Assembly: GCA_032358165.1 (NCBI GenBank)
Contig: JAALGY010000063.1
Span: 1-64,000, forward strand
Origin: Diplosphaera chodatii
Taxonomy: Eukaryota; Chlorophyta; Trebouxiophyceae; Prasiolales; Stichococcaceae
DNA: 64,000 nucleotides
Direction: 5' to 3'
Below the pieces are notes generated by a model, which was not told the origin of the DNA, did not search any database, and saw only the letters and a program-made list of their open reading frames with translations. Each line of letters starts with the position of its first letter. The stretch's first letter is position 1. Both the position numbers and the translations under genes were made by a program. Below, piece by piece: positions 1 through 11,103 of this stretch.

Positions 1-56
1 CCCCATGCACCCCAATCCGCTGCAGCTTCTCCCAAAGCAAATCACGAGGTACAGTA

Positions 57-2102
57 TGACATTGACATTGATTACATACTGGTGGTGGGCCATTTTGGCC
101 TAGCCACAGGCTCTGGCGGAAAAACCCAGAGCAACATGCACCACGAGTCGTGTGAATGGAAAGCGGTAAGGGAAGTTGCAAATAGCGATGGAAAAGAGAA
201 CCTTTGACCGGAAGGATGTTTACGTGTACGAAACCGTGCACTCCCCGCTGACAGAATGGTTCCACTCAATCCCGGTTGGATGCACACCCCTCCAACTCTG
301 CACATTGATCATGACAACCCCGCAAAAAGGCTGCCAGTTGCCCGGCATCCTGCTGCATAAAGCCTGCCACTGATGTGATGTTGCTGTCCTCAAACAGCTC
401 CGAATGCTGCACCCTCTGATCCACTAGGGCTGGACACCCCCAGACCATATGCGCCTCATCATCCACCACGCCGCAGCTACACCGCTGACACAGCCGCTCT
501 GCCCGCGGCAGCCGCTGCCACCTCCCTGTCTCCACCCCCAGCATGTGACTGCCCATGCGAAACTGTGCTAACCGCCGACGACCGGTCTTGGAGGCGACTG
601 CCTGCAAGTAGCCGGCCAACTGGTAGTTGTCACCGTTCACAGGGCCCCTGACTCCCAGCCACTCACGCACTTTGCGCAAGTCGCTGCCATTCACAGCATC
701 GAAGGTGCGGCGTTGCAGGTGTGCAGTGACAACAGATGTGTCAATGCGCTGCGGCACGCCGTCAACGATGGGTGACATGAAGTGCAGGAACGAACACACC
801 TGGGCAGCCCAGCATGCTGAGCTGCTGGTGCTGCGCCCCGGCCGGCTGGCCAGAGCACAGTTCTCCAGGAATGCCTGCTTGGTGAGGCGGGTGTCCGGCA
901 TTGCGACCAGCCGGTTCCAGAACCGGCAGATGGCCAGCGTTGCCGTGTGCGCCACTGGGAACCGCCCAAGCTCCCCCAACACCGCCACGTTGGGAGTGCC
1001 TGTGCGCACGCCAAGAACAGACCGAAGGAACTTCCGATGAACAAGCTCACAAGTATCCATGCCAGTACCACATAACGCCCCAGGTCCCCATGTTTCAACA
1101 CCGTATAGCATAACAGGACGCACTAGTGCATCAAACAAATGCAGCTGCAGTGCTGGGTCATGCAGGCTCAGGTCATGGCAACGATGCTGCAATGCAAGTG
1201 CGGCGCGCTGGGCGGAGGCCGCTCTGCCGATGCTAGCGGCAGCAAAAGAACTACGAGTAGAGACATCAACCCCCAGATAGGTAAACGAGTCCAGCACTTC
1301 GATGGGAGCATGCATGTAGGTGAGAACCGGTGGTGCAGCAGCCTGGGCTGCATACACCACGACCTTTGTCTTCTTCACGTTGACGGTGAGGCGCCAGCGC
1401 TTGCAGTACGACTCCAGCAGGTCGAGCTGCGCCTGCAGGCCGCGTACGGACGTGGACACCAGGTCCAGGTCATCTGCATAGAAGAGGGCAGGTGCCTGCA
1501 CACCACACAGGGTGGGCAGGTCCAGGTCCCCGCCAGCGGCCTCCAGCTCCGCTTGGAAATCGTCAATGTAAATCCCGAAAAGGGTTGGAGATAGTGGACA
1601 TCCCTGCTTAACACCCAAAGTGCTCTGGAATGTATCGGACATTCCCCTTTCAAACTGCAATGCCATTGGCACATCAGCATACAGTGCCTGCACCCCCCTC
1701 AGAAACTCCCCATGCACCCCAATCCGCTGCAGCTTCTCCCAAAGCAAATCACGAGGTACAGTATCGTATGCCTTCTTGACATCGACAAAGCAAGAGTACA
1801 GAGGCTGCTTATCTGCCTTGGCCTTCTCGATGAGGGTGCGAACGACGAAGGTTTGATCGGTGGTGCGGTGGTCCTTGCGGAAGCCCGCCTGTCCGCGTGC
1901 GCGCAGCTGGTGCTGCTCGGTCCACCTCATGAGCTTTTCGTTAAGCATGCAAGCATATAGTTTTGCCAACAGAGACCCAACAGCAATGCCACGGTAATTA
2001 CCCGGATCAGATGTGTCGCCCCCCTTATGAATTGGCGTGATGCCGCACAATGCCCAGCTCCTTGGCAGCGCTGCAACTCGTTGACACGAGTTAAAAATAC
2101 AT
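57..2102 (-). mobile_element. 5'-truncated LINE with intact RT domain (copy 1)
   Basis: On the minus strand the frame ending at 266 encodes a non-LTR reverse transcriptase. In order it shows NYRGIAVGSLLAKL, QAGFRKDHRTTDQ, FVDVKKAYD (motif A), GVKQGCPLSP (motif B), YADDLDLVS (motif C with both catalytic Asp) and TYLGVDVS, then a roughly 300-residue C-terminal region. The C-terminus has a zf-RVT-like knuckle (CQRCSCG, then DDEAHMVWGCP). The 621-codon frame is open, but its first residues (MQLPLPLSIP) are read out of the adjacent short repeat, so the LINE part begins at IFNSCQRVAALPRSW. The endonuclease and any ORF1 are missing, so this copy should not be autonomous. The 3' UTR runs from the stop to a TCAATG tail near 57-75. 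Confidence 0.92.
154..222 (+). mobile_element. 69-bp short element with 5-bp target duplication
   Basis: This insertion interrupts the LINE 3' UTR and is absent from the duplicate copy near 3,810. It starts GAATGGAAAGCGGTAAGG and ends GGAAGGATGTTTA. It is flanked by the direct repeat CGTGT at 149-153 and 223-227, with a single CGTGT at the empty site. It matches one end of the 230-bp element at 12,967-13,196. Confidence 0.88.
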
Positions 2103-2250
2103 GGAATGGAAAGCGGTAAGGGAAGTTGCAAATAGCGATGGAAAAGAGAACCTTTGACCGGAAGGATGTTTGTGTATTGCGTTTTATCAACGACTTATAT
2201 ACACAAACAATGGAGGGCAGATTGCCGAGGCAACCACTTGCATAGGGTGG
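2103..2250 (+). mobile_element. Partial copy of the 230-bp element
   Basis: It begins GGAATGGAAAGCGG and continues through the 10-bp inverted repeat GTTTGTGTAT...ATACACAAAC to CACTTGCATAGGGTGG. It then joins a LINE 3' tail directly. It sits exactly where the RT frame of copy 1 is cut off. The same arrangement recurs at about 5,695-5,842. Confidence 0.85.
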
Positions 2251-2258
2251 CATTTTTT

Positions 2259-2527
2259 GACATTGACATTGATTACATACTGGTGGTGGGCCATTTTGGC
2301 CTAGCCACAGGCTCTGGCGGAAAAAACCCAGAGCAACATGCACAGCGAGTCGTGTACGAAACCGTGCACTCCCCGCTGACAGAATGGTTCCACTCAACCC
2401 GGTTGGATGCACACCCCTCCAACTCTGCACATTGATCATGACAACCCCGCAAAAAGGCTGCCAGTTGCCCGGCATCCTGCTGCATGAAGTCCGCCACTGA
2501 TGTGATGTTGCTGTCCTCAAACAGCTC
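2259..2527 (-). mobile_element. LINE 3'-end fragment
   Basis: It holds the tail microsatellite, 3' UTR and the last ~40 codons of the LINE on the minus strand. It breaks at AACAGCTCC, where the other end of the 230-bp element begins. Duplicated at about 5,851-6,119. Confidence 0.85.
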
Positions 2528-2846
2528 CGGTGGGTTGGTCCCGCACGGAACTAGACCCGAAACTTCCGCCACCGTCAGGGATCGAACCGAGTCCTTCACG
2601 ATGTCCAATGAATGGAAAGCGGTAAGGGAAGTTGCAAATACATGCAAGACAGGGTGCAAGCTGCGCCGCTGCAACAGATAAAGCATCCAATTTGAGCAAC
2701 CCCACCGTCGCTTTGCCTCCGCGCAGGGCTCCTATAGCCTCTTGCACGGCGCCGGCTGTGAAGGACAAAAAAAAAAAAACATCCTTCCGGTCAAAGGTTC
2801 TCTTTTCCATCGCTATTTGCAACTTCCCTTACCGCTTTCCATTCCA
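2528..2846. mobile_element. Composite: 230-bp element pieces flanking an RT N-terminal fragment
   Basis: Bases 2528-2612 match the T-arm-like end of the 230-bp element and are followed by a short piece of its other end. On the minus strand, 2641-2760 encodes VQEAIGALRGGKATVGL and AAAQLAPCL, typical of the segment just upstream of RT motif 1, so it is the missing RT N-terminus. A 13-base A run then leads into an inverted 69-bp short form (about 2,780-2,846). Duplicated at 6,120-6,439. Confidence 0.72.
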
Positions 2847-3724
2847 CATTGACATTGATTACATACTGGTGGTGGGCCATTTTGGCCTAGCCACAGGCTC
2901 TGGCGGGAAAAACCCAGAGCAACATGCACAACGAGTCGTGTACGAAACCGTGCACTCCCCGCTGACAGAATGGTTCCACTCAATCCCGGTTGGATGCACA
3001 CCCCTCCAACTCTGCACATTGATCATGACAACCCCGCAAAAAGGCTGCCAGTTGCCCGGCATCCTGCTGCATGAAGTCCGCCACTGATGTGATGTTGCTG
3101 TCCTCAAACAGCTCCGAATGCTGCACCCTCTGATCTACTAGGGCTGGACACCCCCAGACCATATGCGCCTCATCATCCACCACGCCGCAGCTACACCGCT
3201 GACACAGCCGCTCTGCCCGCGGCAGCCGCTGCCACCTCCCTGTCTCCACCCCCAGCATGTGACTGCCCATGCGAAACTGTGCTAACCGCCGACGACCGGT
3301 CTTGGAGGCGACTGCCTGCAAGTAGCCGGCCAACTGGTAGTTGTCACCGTTCACAGGGCCCCTGACTCCCAGCCACTCACGCACTTTGCGCAAGTCGCTG
3401 CCATTCACAGCATCGAAGGTGCGGCGTTGCAGGTGTGCAGTGACAACAGATGTGTCAATGCGCTGCGGCACGCCGTCAACGATGGGTGACATGAAGTGCA
3501 GGAACGAACACACCTGGGCAGCCCAGCATGCTGAGCTGCTGGTGCTGCGCCCCGGCCGGCTGGCCAGAGCACAGTTCTCCAGGAATGCCTGCTTGGTGAG
3601 GCGGGTGTCCGGCATGCACTGCCATTGGCACATCAGCATACAGTGCCTGCACACCCCTCAGAAACTCCCCATGCACCCCAATCCGCTGCAGCTTCTCCCA
3701 AAGCAAATCACGAGGTACAGTATG
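2847..3724 (-). mobile_element. LINE 3' part joined to an internal RT fragment
   Basis: From 2847 to 3615 the minus strand carries the tail, 3' UTR and about 220 codons of the C-terminal region with the zinc knuckle. At 3616 it jumps to an RT segment around motif A (YDTVPRDLLWEKLQRIGV on the minus strand) up to 3724. An internal deletion has removed most of the palm domain. Confidence 0.82.
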
Positions 3725-5694
3725 ACATTGACATTGATTACATACTGGTGGTGGGCCATTTTGGCCTAGCCACAGGCTCTGGCGGAAAAACCCAGAGCAA
3801 CATGCACCACGAGTCGTGTACGAAACCGTGCACTCCCCGCTGACAGAATGGTTCCACTCAATCCCGGTTGGATGCACACCCCTCCAACTCTGCACATTGA
3901 TCATGACAACCCCGCAAAAAGGCTGCCAGTTGCCCGGCATCCTGCTGCATAAAGCCTGCCACTGATGTGATGTTGCTGTCCTCAAACAGCTCCGAATGCT
4001 GCACCCTCTGATCCACTAGGGCTGGACACCCCCAGACCATATGCGCCTCATCATCCACCACGCCGCAGCTACACCGCTGACACAGCCGCTCTGCCCGCGG
4101 CAGCCGCTGCCACCTCCCTGTCTCCACCCCCAGCATGTGACTGCCCATGCGAAACTGTGCTAACCGCCGACGACCGGTCTTGGAGGCGACTGCCTGCAAG
4201 TAGCCGGCCAACTGGTAGTTGTCACCGTTCACAGGGCCCCTGACTCCCAGCCACTCACGCACTTTGCGCAAGTCGCTGCCATTCACAGCATCGAAGGTGC
4301 GGCGTTGCAGGTGTGCAGTGACAACAGATGTGTCAATGCGCTGCGGCACGCCGTCAACGATGGGTGACATGAAGTGCAGGAACGAACACACCTGGGCAGC
4401 CCAGCATGCTGAGCTGCTGGTGCTGCGCCCCGGCCGGCTGGCCAGAGCACAGTTCTCCAGGAATGCCTGCTTGGTGAGGCGGGTGTCCGGCATTGCGACC
4501 AGCCGGTTCCAGAACCGGCAGATGGCCAGCGTTGCCGTGTGCGCCACTGGGAACCGCCCAAGCTCCCCCAACACCGCCACGTTGGGAGTGCCTGTGCGCA
4601 CGCCAAGAACAGACCGAAGGAACTTCCGATGAACAAGCTCACAAGTATCCATGCCAGTACCACATAACGCCCCAGGTCCCCATGTTTCAACACCGTATAG
4701 CATAACAGGACGCACTAGTGCATCAAACAAATGCAGCTGCAGTGCTGGGTCATGCAGGCTCAGGTCATGGCAACGATGCTGCAATGCAAGTGCGGCGCGC
4801 TGGGCGGAGGCCGCTCTGCCGATGCTAGCGGCAGCAAAAGAACTACGAGTAGAGACATCAACCCCCAGATAGGTAAACGAGTCCAGCACTTCGATGGGAG
4901 CATGCATGTAGGTGAGAACCAGTGGTGCAGCAGCCTGGGCTGCATACACCACGACCTTTGTCTTCTTCACGTTGACGGTGAGGCGCCAGCGCTTGCAGTA
5001 CGACTCCAGCAGGTCGAGCTGCGCCTGCAGGCCGCGTACGGACGTGGACACCAGGTCCAGGTCATCTGCATAGAAGAGGGCAGGTGCCTGCACACCACAC
5101 AGGGTGGGCAGGTCCAGATCCCCGCCAGCGGCCTCCAGCTCCGCTTGGAAATCGTCAATGTAAATCCCGAAAAGGGTTGGAGATAGTGGACATCCCTGCT
5201 TAACACCCAAAGTGCTCTGGAATGTATCGGACATTCCCCTTTCAAACTGCAATGCCATTGGCACATCAGCATACAGTGCCTGCACCCCCCTCAGAAACTC
5301 CCCATGCACCCCAATCCGCTGCAGCTTCTCCCAAAGCAAATCACGAGGTACAGTATCGTATGCCTTCTTGAAATCGACAAAGCAAGAGTACAGAGGCTGC
5401 TTATCTGCCTTGGCCTTCTCGATGAGGGTGCGAACGACGAAGGTTTGATCGGTGGTGCGGTGGTCCTTGCGGAAGCCCGCCTGTCCGCGTGCGCGCAGCT
5501 GGTGCTGCTCGGTCCACCTCATGAGCTTTTCGTTAAGCATGCAAGCATATAGTTTTGCCAACAGAGACCCAACAGCAATGCCACGGTAATTACCCGGATC
5601 AGATGTGTCGCCCCCCTTATGAATTGGCGTGATGCCGCACAATGCCCAGCTCCTTGGCAGCGCTGCAACTCGTTGACACGAGTTAAAAATACAT
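3725..5694 (-). mobile_element. 5'-truncated LINE with intact RT domain (copy 2)
   Basis: This is the duplicate of copy 1 without the 69-bp insertion. The frame ending at 3858 is open through all RT motifs (FVDFKKAYD, GVKQGCPLSP, YADD) and the zinc knuckle. It is truncated at the same base by the short repeat at 5,695. It differs from copy 1 by a handful of substitutions. Confidence 0.92.
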
Positions 5695-7206
5695 GGAATG
5701 GAAAGCGGTAAGGGAAGTTGCAAATAGCGATGGAAAAGAGAACCTTTGACCGGAAGGATGTTTGTGTATTGCGTTTTATCAACGACTTATATACACAAAC
5801 AATGGAGGGCAGATTGCCGAGGCAACCACTTGCATAGGGTGGCATTTTTTGACATTGACATTGATTACATACTGGTGGTGGGCCATTTTGGCCTAGCCAC
5901 AGGCTCTGGCGGGAAAAACCCAGAGCAACATGCACAACGAGTCGTGTACGAAACCGTGCACTCCCCGCTGACAGAATGGTTCCACTCAATCCCGGTTGGA
6001 TGCACACCCCTCCAACTCTGCACATTGATCATGACAACCCCGCAAAAAGGCTGCCAGTTGCCCGGCATCCTGCTGCATGAAGTCCGCCACTGATGTGATG
6101 TTGCTGTCCTCAAACAGCTCCGGTGGGTTGGTCCCGCACGGAACTAGACCCGAAACTTCCGCCACCGTCAGGGATCGAACCGAGTCCTTCACGATGTCCA
6201 ATGAATGGAAAGCGGTAAGGGAAGTTGCAAATACATGCAAGACAGGGTGCAAGCTGCGCCGCTGCAACAGATAAAGCATCCAATTTGAGCAACCCCACCG
6301 TCGCTTTGCCTCCGCGCAGGGCTCCTATAGCCTCTTGCACGGCGCCGGCTGTGAAGGACAAAAAAAAAAAAACATCCTTCCGGTCAAAGGTTCTCTTTTC
6401 CATCGCTATTTGCAACTTCCCTTACCGCTTTCCATTCCACATTGACATTGATTACATACTGGTGGTGGGCCATTTTGGCCTAGCCACAGGCTCTGGCGGG
6501 AAAAACCCAGAGCAACATGCACAACGAGTCGTGTACGAAACCGTGCACTCCCCGCTGACAGAATGGTTCCACTCAATCCCGGTTGGATGCACACCCCTCC
6601 AACTCTGCACATTGATCATGACAACCCCGCAAAAAGGCTGCCAGTTGCCCGGCATCCTGCTGCATGAAGTCCGCCACTGATGTGATGTTGCTGTCCTCAA
6701 ACAGCTCCGAATGCTGCACCCTCTGATCTACTAGGGCTGGACACCCCCAGACCATATGCGCCTCATCATCCACCACGCCGCAGCTACACCGCTGACACAG
6801 CCGCTCTGCCCGCGGCAGCCGCTGCCACCTCCCTGTCTCCACCCCCAGCATGTGACTGCCCATGCGAAACTGTGCTAACCGCCGACGACCGGTCTTGGAG
6901 GCGACTGCCTGCAAGTAGCCGGCCAACTGGTAGTTGTCACTGTTCACAGGGCCCCTGACTCCCAGCCACTCATGCACTTTGCGCAAGTCGCTGCCATTCA
7001 CAGCATCGAAGGTGCGGCGCTGCAGGTGAGCAGTGACAACAGATGTGTCAATGCGCTGCGGCACGCCGTCAACGATGGGTGACATGAAGTGCAGGAACGA
7101 ACACACCTGGGCAGCCCAGCATGCTGAGCTGCTGGTGCTGCGCCCCGGCCGTGTGGCCAGAGCACAGTTCTCCAGGAACGCCTGCTTGGTGAGGCGGGTG
7201 TCCGGA
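5695..7206. mobile_element. Second copy of the composite LINE / short-element block
   Basis: It repeats the order at 2,103-3,613: partial 230-bp element, LINE 3' end, element pieces around an RT N-terminal fragment, inverted 69-bp form, then LINE C-terminal region. Differences include CACTGTTCACAGG for CACCGTTCACAGG near 6,940. It is followed by unrelated sequence at 7,207. Confidence 0.85.
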
Positions 7207-7490
7207 AGGGCGAGTTGAGCTCGCTCCCGTCGGCAAAAGGTGGCGCAGCACCACCACCCGAGGTACCTGCAGTGCTTGATGGAAGTGTGGGGGCATCCAG
7301 TAGTTTACGGAAGGGACTCGAGCATCACATCATCTGCTATGGGACAGGACCGCTTCTTAGCAGGTTTGAACTTTTGCCAGAACTTTTTGGAGTTGGTAGA
7401 GCGAGCCATTTCAGTGAGAGAAAGAGCCTGACTGCGGGTCCACTGGCGCTGTGTGCGGCGTAGCAGGTGCTGGTACTGCTGGCGTAGTCA
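7207..7490 (-). mobile_element. Probable LINE spacer between endonuclease and RT
   Basis: One minus-strand frame reads SLTEMARSTNSKKFWQKF and KPAKKRSCPIADDVML, a basic FW-containing segment like the linker between the endonuclease and RT of LINE ORF2. It abuts LINE 3' sequence on both sides. Assignment rests on composition and context only. Confidence 0.5.
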
Positions 7491-8054
7491 TTGACATTGA
7501 CATTGATTACATACTGGTGGTGGGCCATTTTGGCCTAGCCACAGGCTCTGGCGGAAAAACCCAGAGCAACATGCACAACGAGTCGTGTACGAAACCGTTC
7601 ACTCCCCGCTGATAGAGTGGTTCCACTCAATCCCGGTTGGATGCACACCCCTCCAACTCTGCACATTGATTGTGACAACCCCGCAAAAAGGCTGCCAGTT
7701 GCCCGGCATCCTGCTGCATAAAGCCTGCCACTGATGTGATGTTGCTGTCCTCAAACAGCTCCGAATGCTGCACCCTCTGATCCACTAGGGCTGGACACCC
7801 CCAGACCATATGCGCCTCATCATCCACCACGCCGCAGCTACACCGCTGACACAGCCGCTCTGCCCGCGGCAGCCGCTGCCACCTCCCTGTCTCCACCCCC
7901 AGCATGTGACTGCCCATGCGAAACTGTGCTAACCGCCGACGACCGGTCTTGGAGGCGACTGCCTGCAAGTAGCCGGCCAACTGGTAGTTGTCACCGTTCA
8001 CAGGGCCCCTGACTCCCAGCCACTCACGCACTTTGCGCAAGTCGCTGCCATTCA
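7491..8054 (-). mobile_element. Truncated LINE 3' copy
   Basis: Tail, 3' UTR and about 140 C-terminal codons with the zinc knuckle. The 5' truncation at GCTGCCATTC joins the tail of the next copy with a short shared AATG. Confidence 0.85.
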
Positions 8055-9246
8055 TTGACATTGATTACATACTGGTGGTGGGCCATTTTGGCCTAGCCAC
8101 AGGCTCTGGCGGAAAAACCCAGAGCAACATGCACAACGAGTCGTGTACGAAACCGTTCACTCCCCGCTGACAGAATGGTTCCAATCAATCCCGGTTGGAT
8201 GCACACCCCTCCAACTCTGCACATTGATCATGACAACCCCGCAAAAAGGCTGCCAGTTGCCCGGCATCCTGCTGCATAAAGTCCGCCACTGATGTGATGT
8301 TGCTGTCCTCAAACAGCTCCGAATGCTGCACCCTCTGATCTACTAGGGCTGGACACCCCCAGACCATATGCGCCTCATCATCCACCACGCCGCAGTTACA
8401 CCGCTGACACAGCCGCTCTGCCCGCGGCAGCCGCTGCCACCTCCCTGTTTCCACCCCCAGCATGTGACTGCCCATGCGAAACTGTGCTAACCGCCGACGA
8501 CCGGTCTTGGAGGCGACTGCCTGCAAGTAGCCGGCCATCTGGTAGTTGTCACTGTTCACAGGGCCCCTGACTCCCAGCCACTCACGCACTTTGCGCAAGT
8601 CGCTGCCATTCACAGCATCGAAGGTGCGGCGCTGCAGGTGTGCAGTGACAACAGATGTGTCAATGCGCTGCGGCACGCCGTCAACGATGGGTGACATGAA
8701 GTGCAGGAACGAACACACCTGGGCAGCCCAGCATGCTGAGCTGCTGGTGCTGCGCCCCGGCCGGCTGACCAGAGCACAGTTCTCCAGGAATGCCTGCTCG
8801 GTGAGGCGGGTGTCCGGCATTGCGACCAGCCGGTTCCAGAACCGGCAGATGGCCAGCGTTGCCGTGTGCGCCACTGGGAACCGCCCAAGCTCCCCCAACA
8901 CCGCCACGTTGGGAGTGCCTGTGCGCACGCCAAGAACAGACCGAAGGAACTTCCGATGAACAAGCTCACAAGTATCCATGCCAGTACCACATAACGCCCC
9001 AGGTCCCCATGTTTCAACACCGTATAGCATAACAGGACGCACTAGTGCATCAAACAAATGCAGCTGCAGTGCTGGGTCATGCAGGCTCAGGTCATGGCAA
9101 CGATGCTGCAATGCAAGTGCGGCGCGCTGGGCGGAGGCCGCTCTGCCGATGCTAGCGGCAGCAAAAGAACTACGAGTAGAGACATCAACCCCCAGATAGG
9201 TAAACGAGTCCAGCACTTCGATGGGAGCATGCATGTAGGTGAGAAC
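8055..9246 (-). mobile_element. Truncated LINE copy lacking the RT palm
   Basis: The minus frame ending at 8185 covers the region after YADD (SFTYLGVDVSTRSSF onward) through the zinc knuckle and 3' UTR. It breaks at 9246 where a different repeat begins. Confidence 0.87.
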
Positions 9247-9261
9247 CGTCAGCAGGGTTCT

Positions 9262-9775
9262 CACAATCACAATCAGCAGGGATCCCGCAGCACAGCGGTT
9301 TCGGAAACCGCCTTCACAGCCTGGCCGGCGTCGCCACAGCTCTGCAGCCATCACGCACGGTGTCATGCTACGCTCTGACAGCCGTTAGCCCGCCATCAGC
9401 CTTCACAGCAGCCGCTTCAGCCGCCTGCGCCGCATGCGCGACTGCGCCGCTGCAGGCTTGGTCACCCTGTAGCAGCCAGGCGCACGTTCAGCGTTCAGCG
9501 GCGTACAGCATCCATCTACGCAGCTTCAGCAGCGCCTCGGCTCTTGTTCGATCCAGTTTGCAACGCTTTGGGGGAGCCGCTTCAGACTGGCGTCCGGCAT
9601 CAGCTGCGCCGCCTTGCCATCGACAGCCGACATTCACAGACCTTTTTTCTCAGACTGCAGATGCACATACTCGCGACTGTGTCACATCGTCATACCAGCG
9701 TGTGCTGCCTCCTCAGCCATGCAGCTTCACCATTGCCAGCTGCCGCCGCCGCCGCTTGCCGCATCTGCCCCTTGC
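9262..9775. repeat. About 510-bp dispersed repeat, copy 1
   Basis: Nearly identical to 13,830-14,337, running from CAGCAGGGATCCCGCAGCAC to CCCCTTGCCGCA. It separates a minus-strand LINE copy on its left from a plus-strand LINE copy on its right. No coding domain is recognisable; it could be an LTR, a 5' UTR or another non-autonomous element. Confidence 0.85.
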
Positions 9776-10211
9776 CGCATGGGCAGTCACATGCTTGGGG
9801 TGGAGACAGGGAGGTGGCAGCGGCTGCCGCGGGCAGAGCGGCTGTGTCAGCGGTGTAGCTGCGGCGTGGTGGATGATGAGGCGCATATGGTCTGGGGGTG
9901 TCCAACCCTAGTAGATCAGAGGGTGCAGCATTCGGAGCTGTTTGAGGACAGCAACATCACATCAGTGGCGGACTTTATGCAGCAGGATGCCGGGCAACTG
10001 GCAGCCTTTTTGCGGGGTTGTCATGATCAATGTGCAGAGTTGGAGGGGTGTGCATCCAACCGGGATTGATGGAAACCATTCTGTCAGCGGGGAGTGCACG
10101 GTTTCGTACACGACTCGTTGTGCATGTTGCTCTGGGTTTTTCCGCCAGAGCCTGTGGCTAGGCCAAGATGGCCCACCACCAGTATGTAATCAATGTCAAT
10201 GTCAATGTCAA
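9776..10211 (+). mobile_element. Plus-strand LINE 3' fragment
   Basis: It encodes SHMLGVETGRWQRLPRAE, the zinc knuckle, the C-terminus (stop near 10,069), the 3' UTR and four to five TCAATG units. It faces the minus-strand copy at 8,055-9,246, so the pair forms an inverted repeat. Confidence 0.87.
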
Positions 10212-11103
10212 TGATGGGTGACATGAAGTGCAGGAACGAACACACCTGGGCAGCCCAGCATGCTGAGCTGCTGGTGCTGCGCCCCGGCCGGGTGGCCAGA
10301 GCACAGTTCTCCAGGAATGCCTGCTTGGTGAGGCGGGTGTCCGGCATTGCGACCAGCCGGTTCCAGAACCGGCAGATGGCCAGCGTTGCCGTGTGCGCCA
10401 CTGGGAACCGCCCAAGCTCCCCCAACACCGCCACATTGGGAGTGCCTGTGCGCACGCCAAGAACAGACCGAAGGAACTTCCGATGGACAAGCTCACAAGT
10501 ATCCATGCCAGTACCACATAACGCCCCAGGTCCCCATGTTTCAACACCATATAGCATAACAGGACGCACTAGTGCATCAAACAAATGCAGCTGCAATGCT
10601 GGGTCATGCAGGCTCAGGTCACGGCAACGATGCTGCAATGCAAGTGCGGCGCGCTGGGCGGAGGCCGCTCTGCCGATGCTAGCGGCAGCAAAAGAACTAC
10701 GAGTAGAGATATCAACCCCCAGATAGGTAAACGAGTCCAGCACTTCGATGGGAGCATGCATGTAGGTGAGAACCGGTGGTGCAGCAGCCTGGGCTGCATA
10801 CACCACGACCTTTGTCTTCTTCACGTTGACGGTGAGGCGCCAGCGCTTGCAGTACGACTCCAGCAGGTCGAGCTGCGCCTGCAGGCCGCGTACGGACGTG
10901 GACACCAGGTCCAGGTCATCTGCATAGAAGAGGGCAGGTGCCTGCACACCACACAGGGTGGGCAGGTCCAGGTCCCCGCCGGCGGCCTCCAGCTCCGCTT
11001 GGAAATCGTCAATGTAAATCCCGAAAAGGGTTGGAGATAGTGGACACCCCTGCTTAACACCCAAAGTGCTCTGGAATGTATCGGACAATCCCCCCTCAAA
11101 CTG
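10212..11103 (-). mobile_element. Internal LINE fragment, RT motifs B to C
   Basis: The minus strand encodes SDTFQSTLGVKQGCPLSP, YADDLDLVS and the following region down to LHFMSP, with no 3' end of its own. Both ends are joined to TCAATG tails of neighbouring copies. The apparent 353-codon frame runs through these junctions and is chimeric. Confidence 0.85.

Larger units (their letters stand above)
1..7206. repeat. Direct tandem duplication, period about 3.59 kb
   Basis: Bases 1-3,613 recur at about 3,667-7,206. The 621-codon RT frame at 266-2131 recurs at 3858-5723, an offset of 3,592. The first copy carries a 69-bp insertion (154-222) that the second lacks. A few substitutions separate the copies, for example FVDVKKAYD against FVDFKKAYD. 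Similarity stops near 7,206. The left copy may begin before the window. Confidence 0.92.

Noticed and set aside
627..1040. Plus-strand frames of about 137 codons repeated in every LINE copy
   Set aside because: They lie antisense to the RT/zinc-knuckle coding region and repeat only because the LINE repeats.
266..2131. The 621-codon frame as a complete LINE ORF2
   Set aside because: Its N-terminal residues come from the adjoining short repeat and the endonuclease is missing; it is a truncated copy with a chimeric start.
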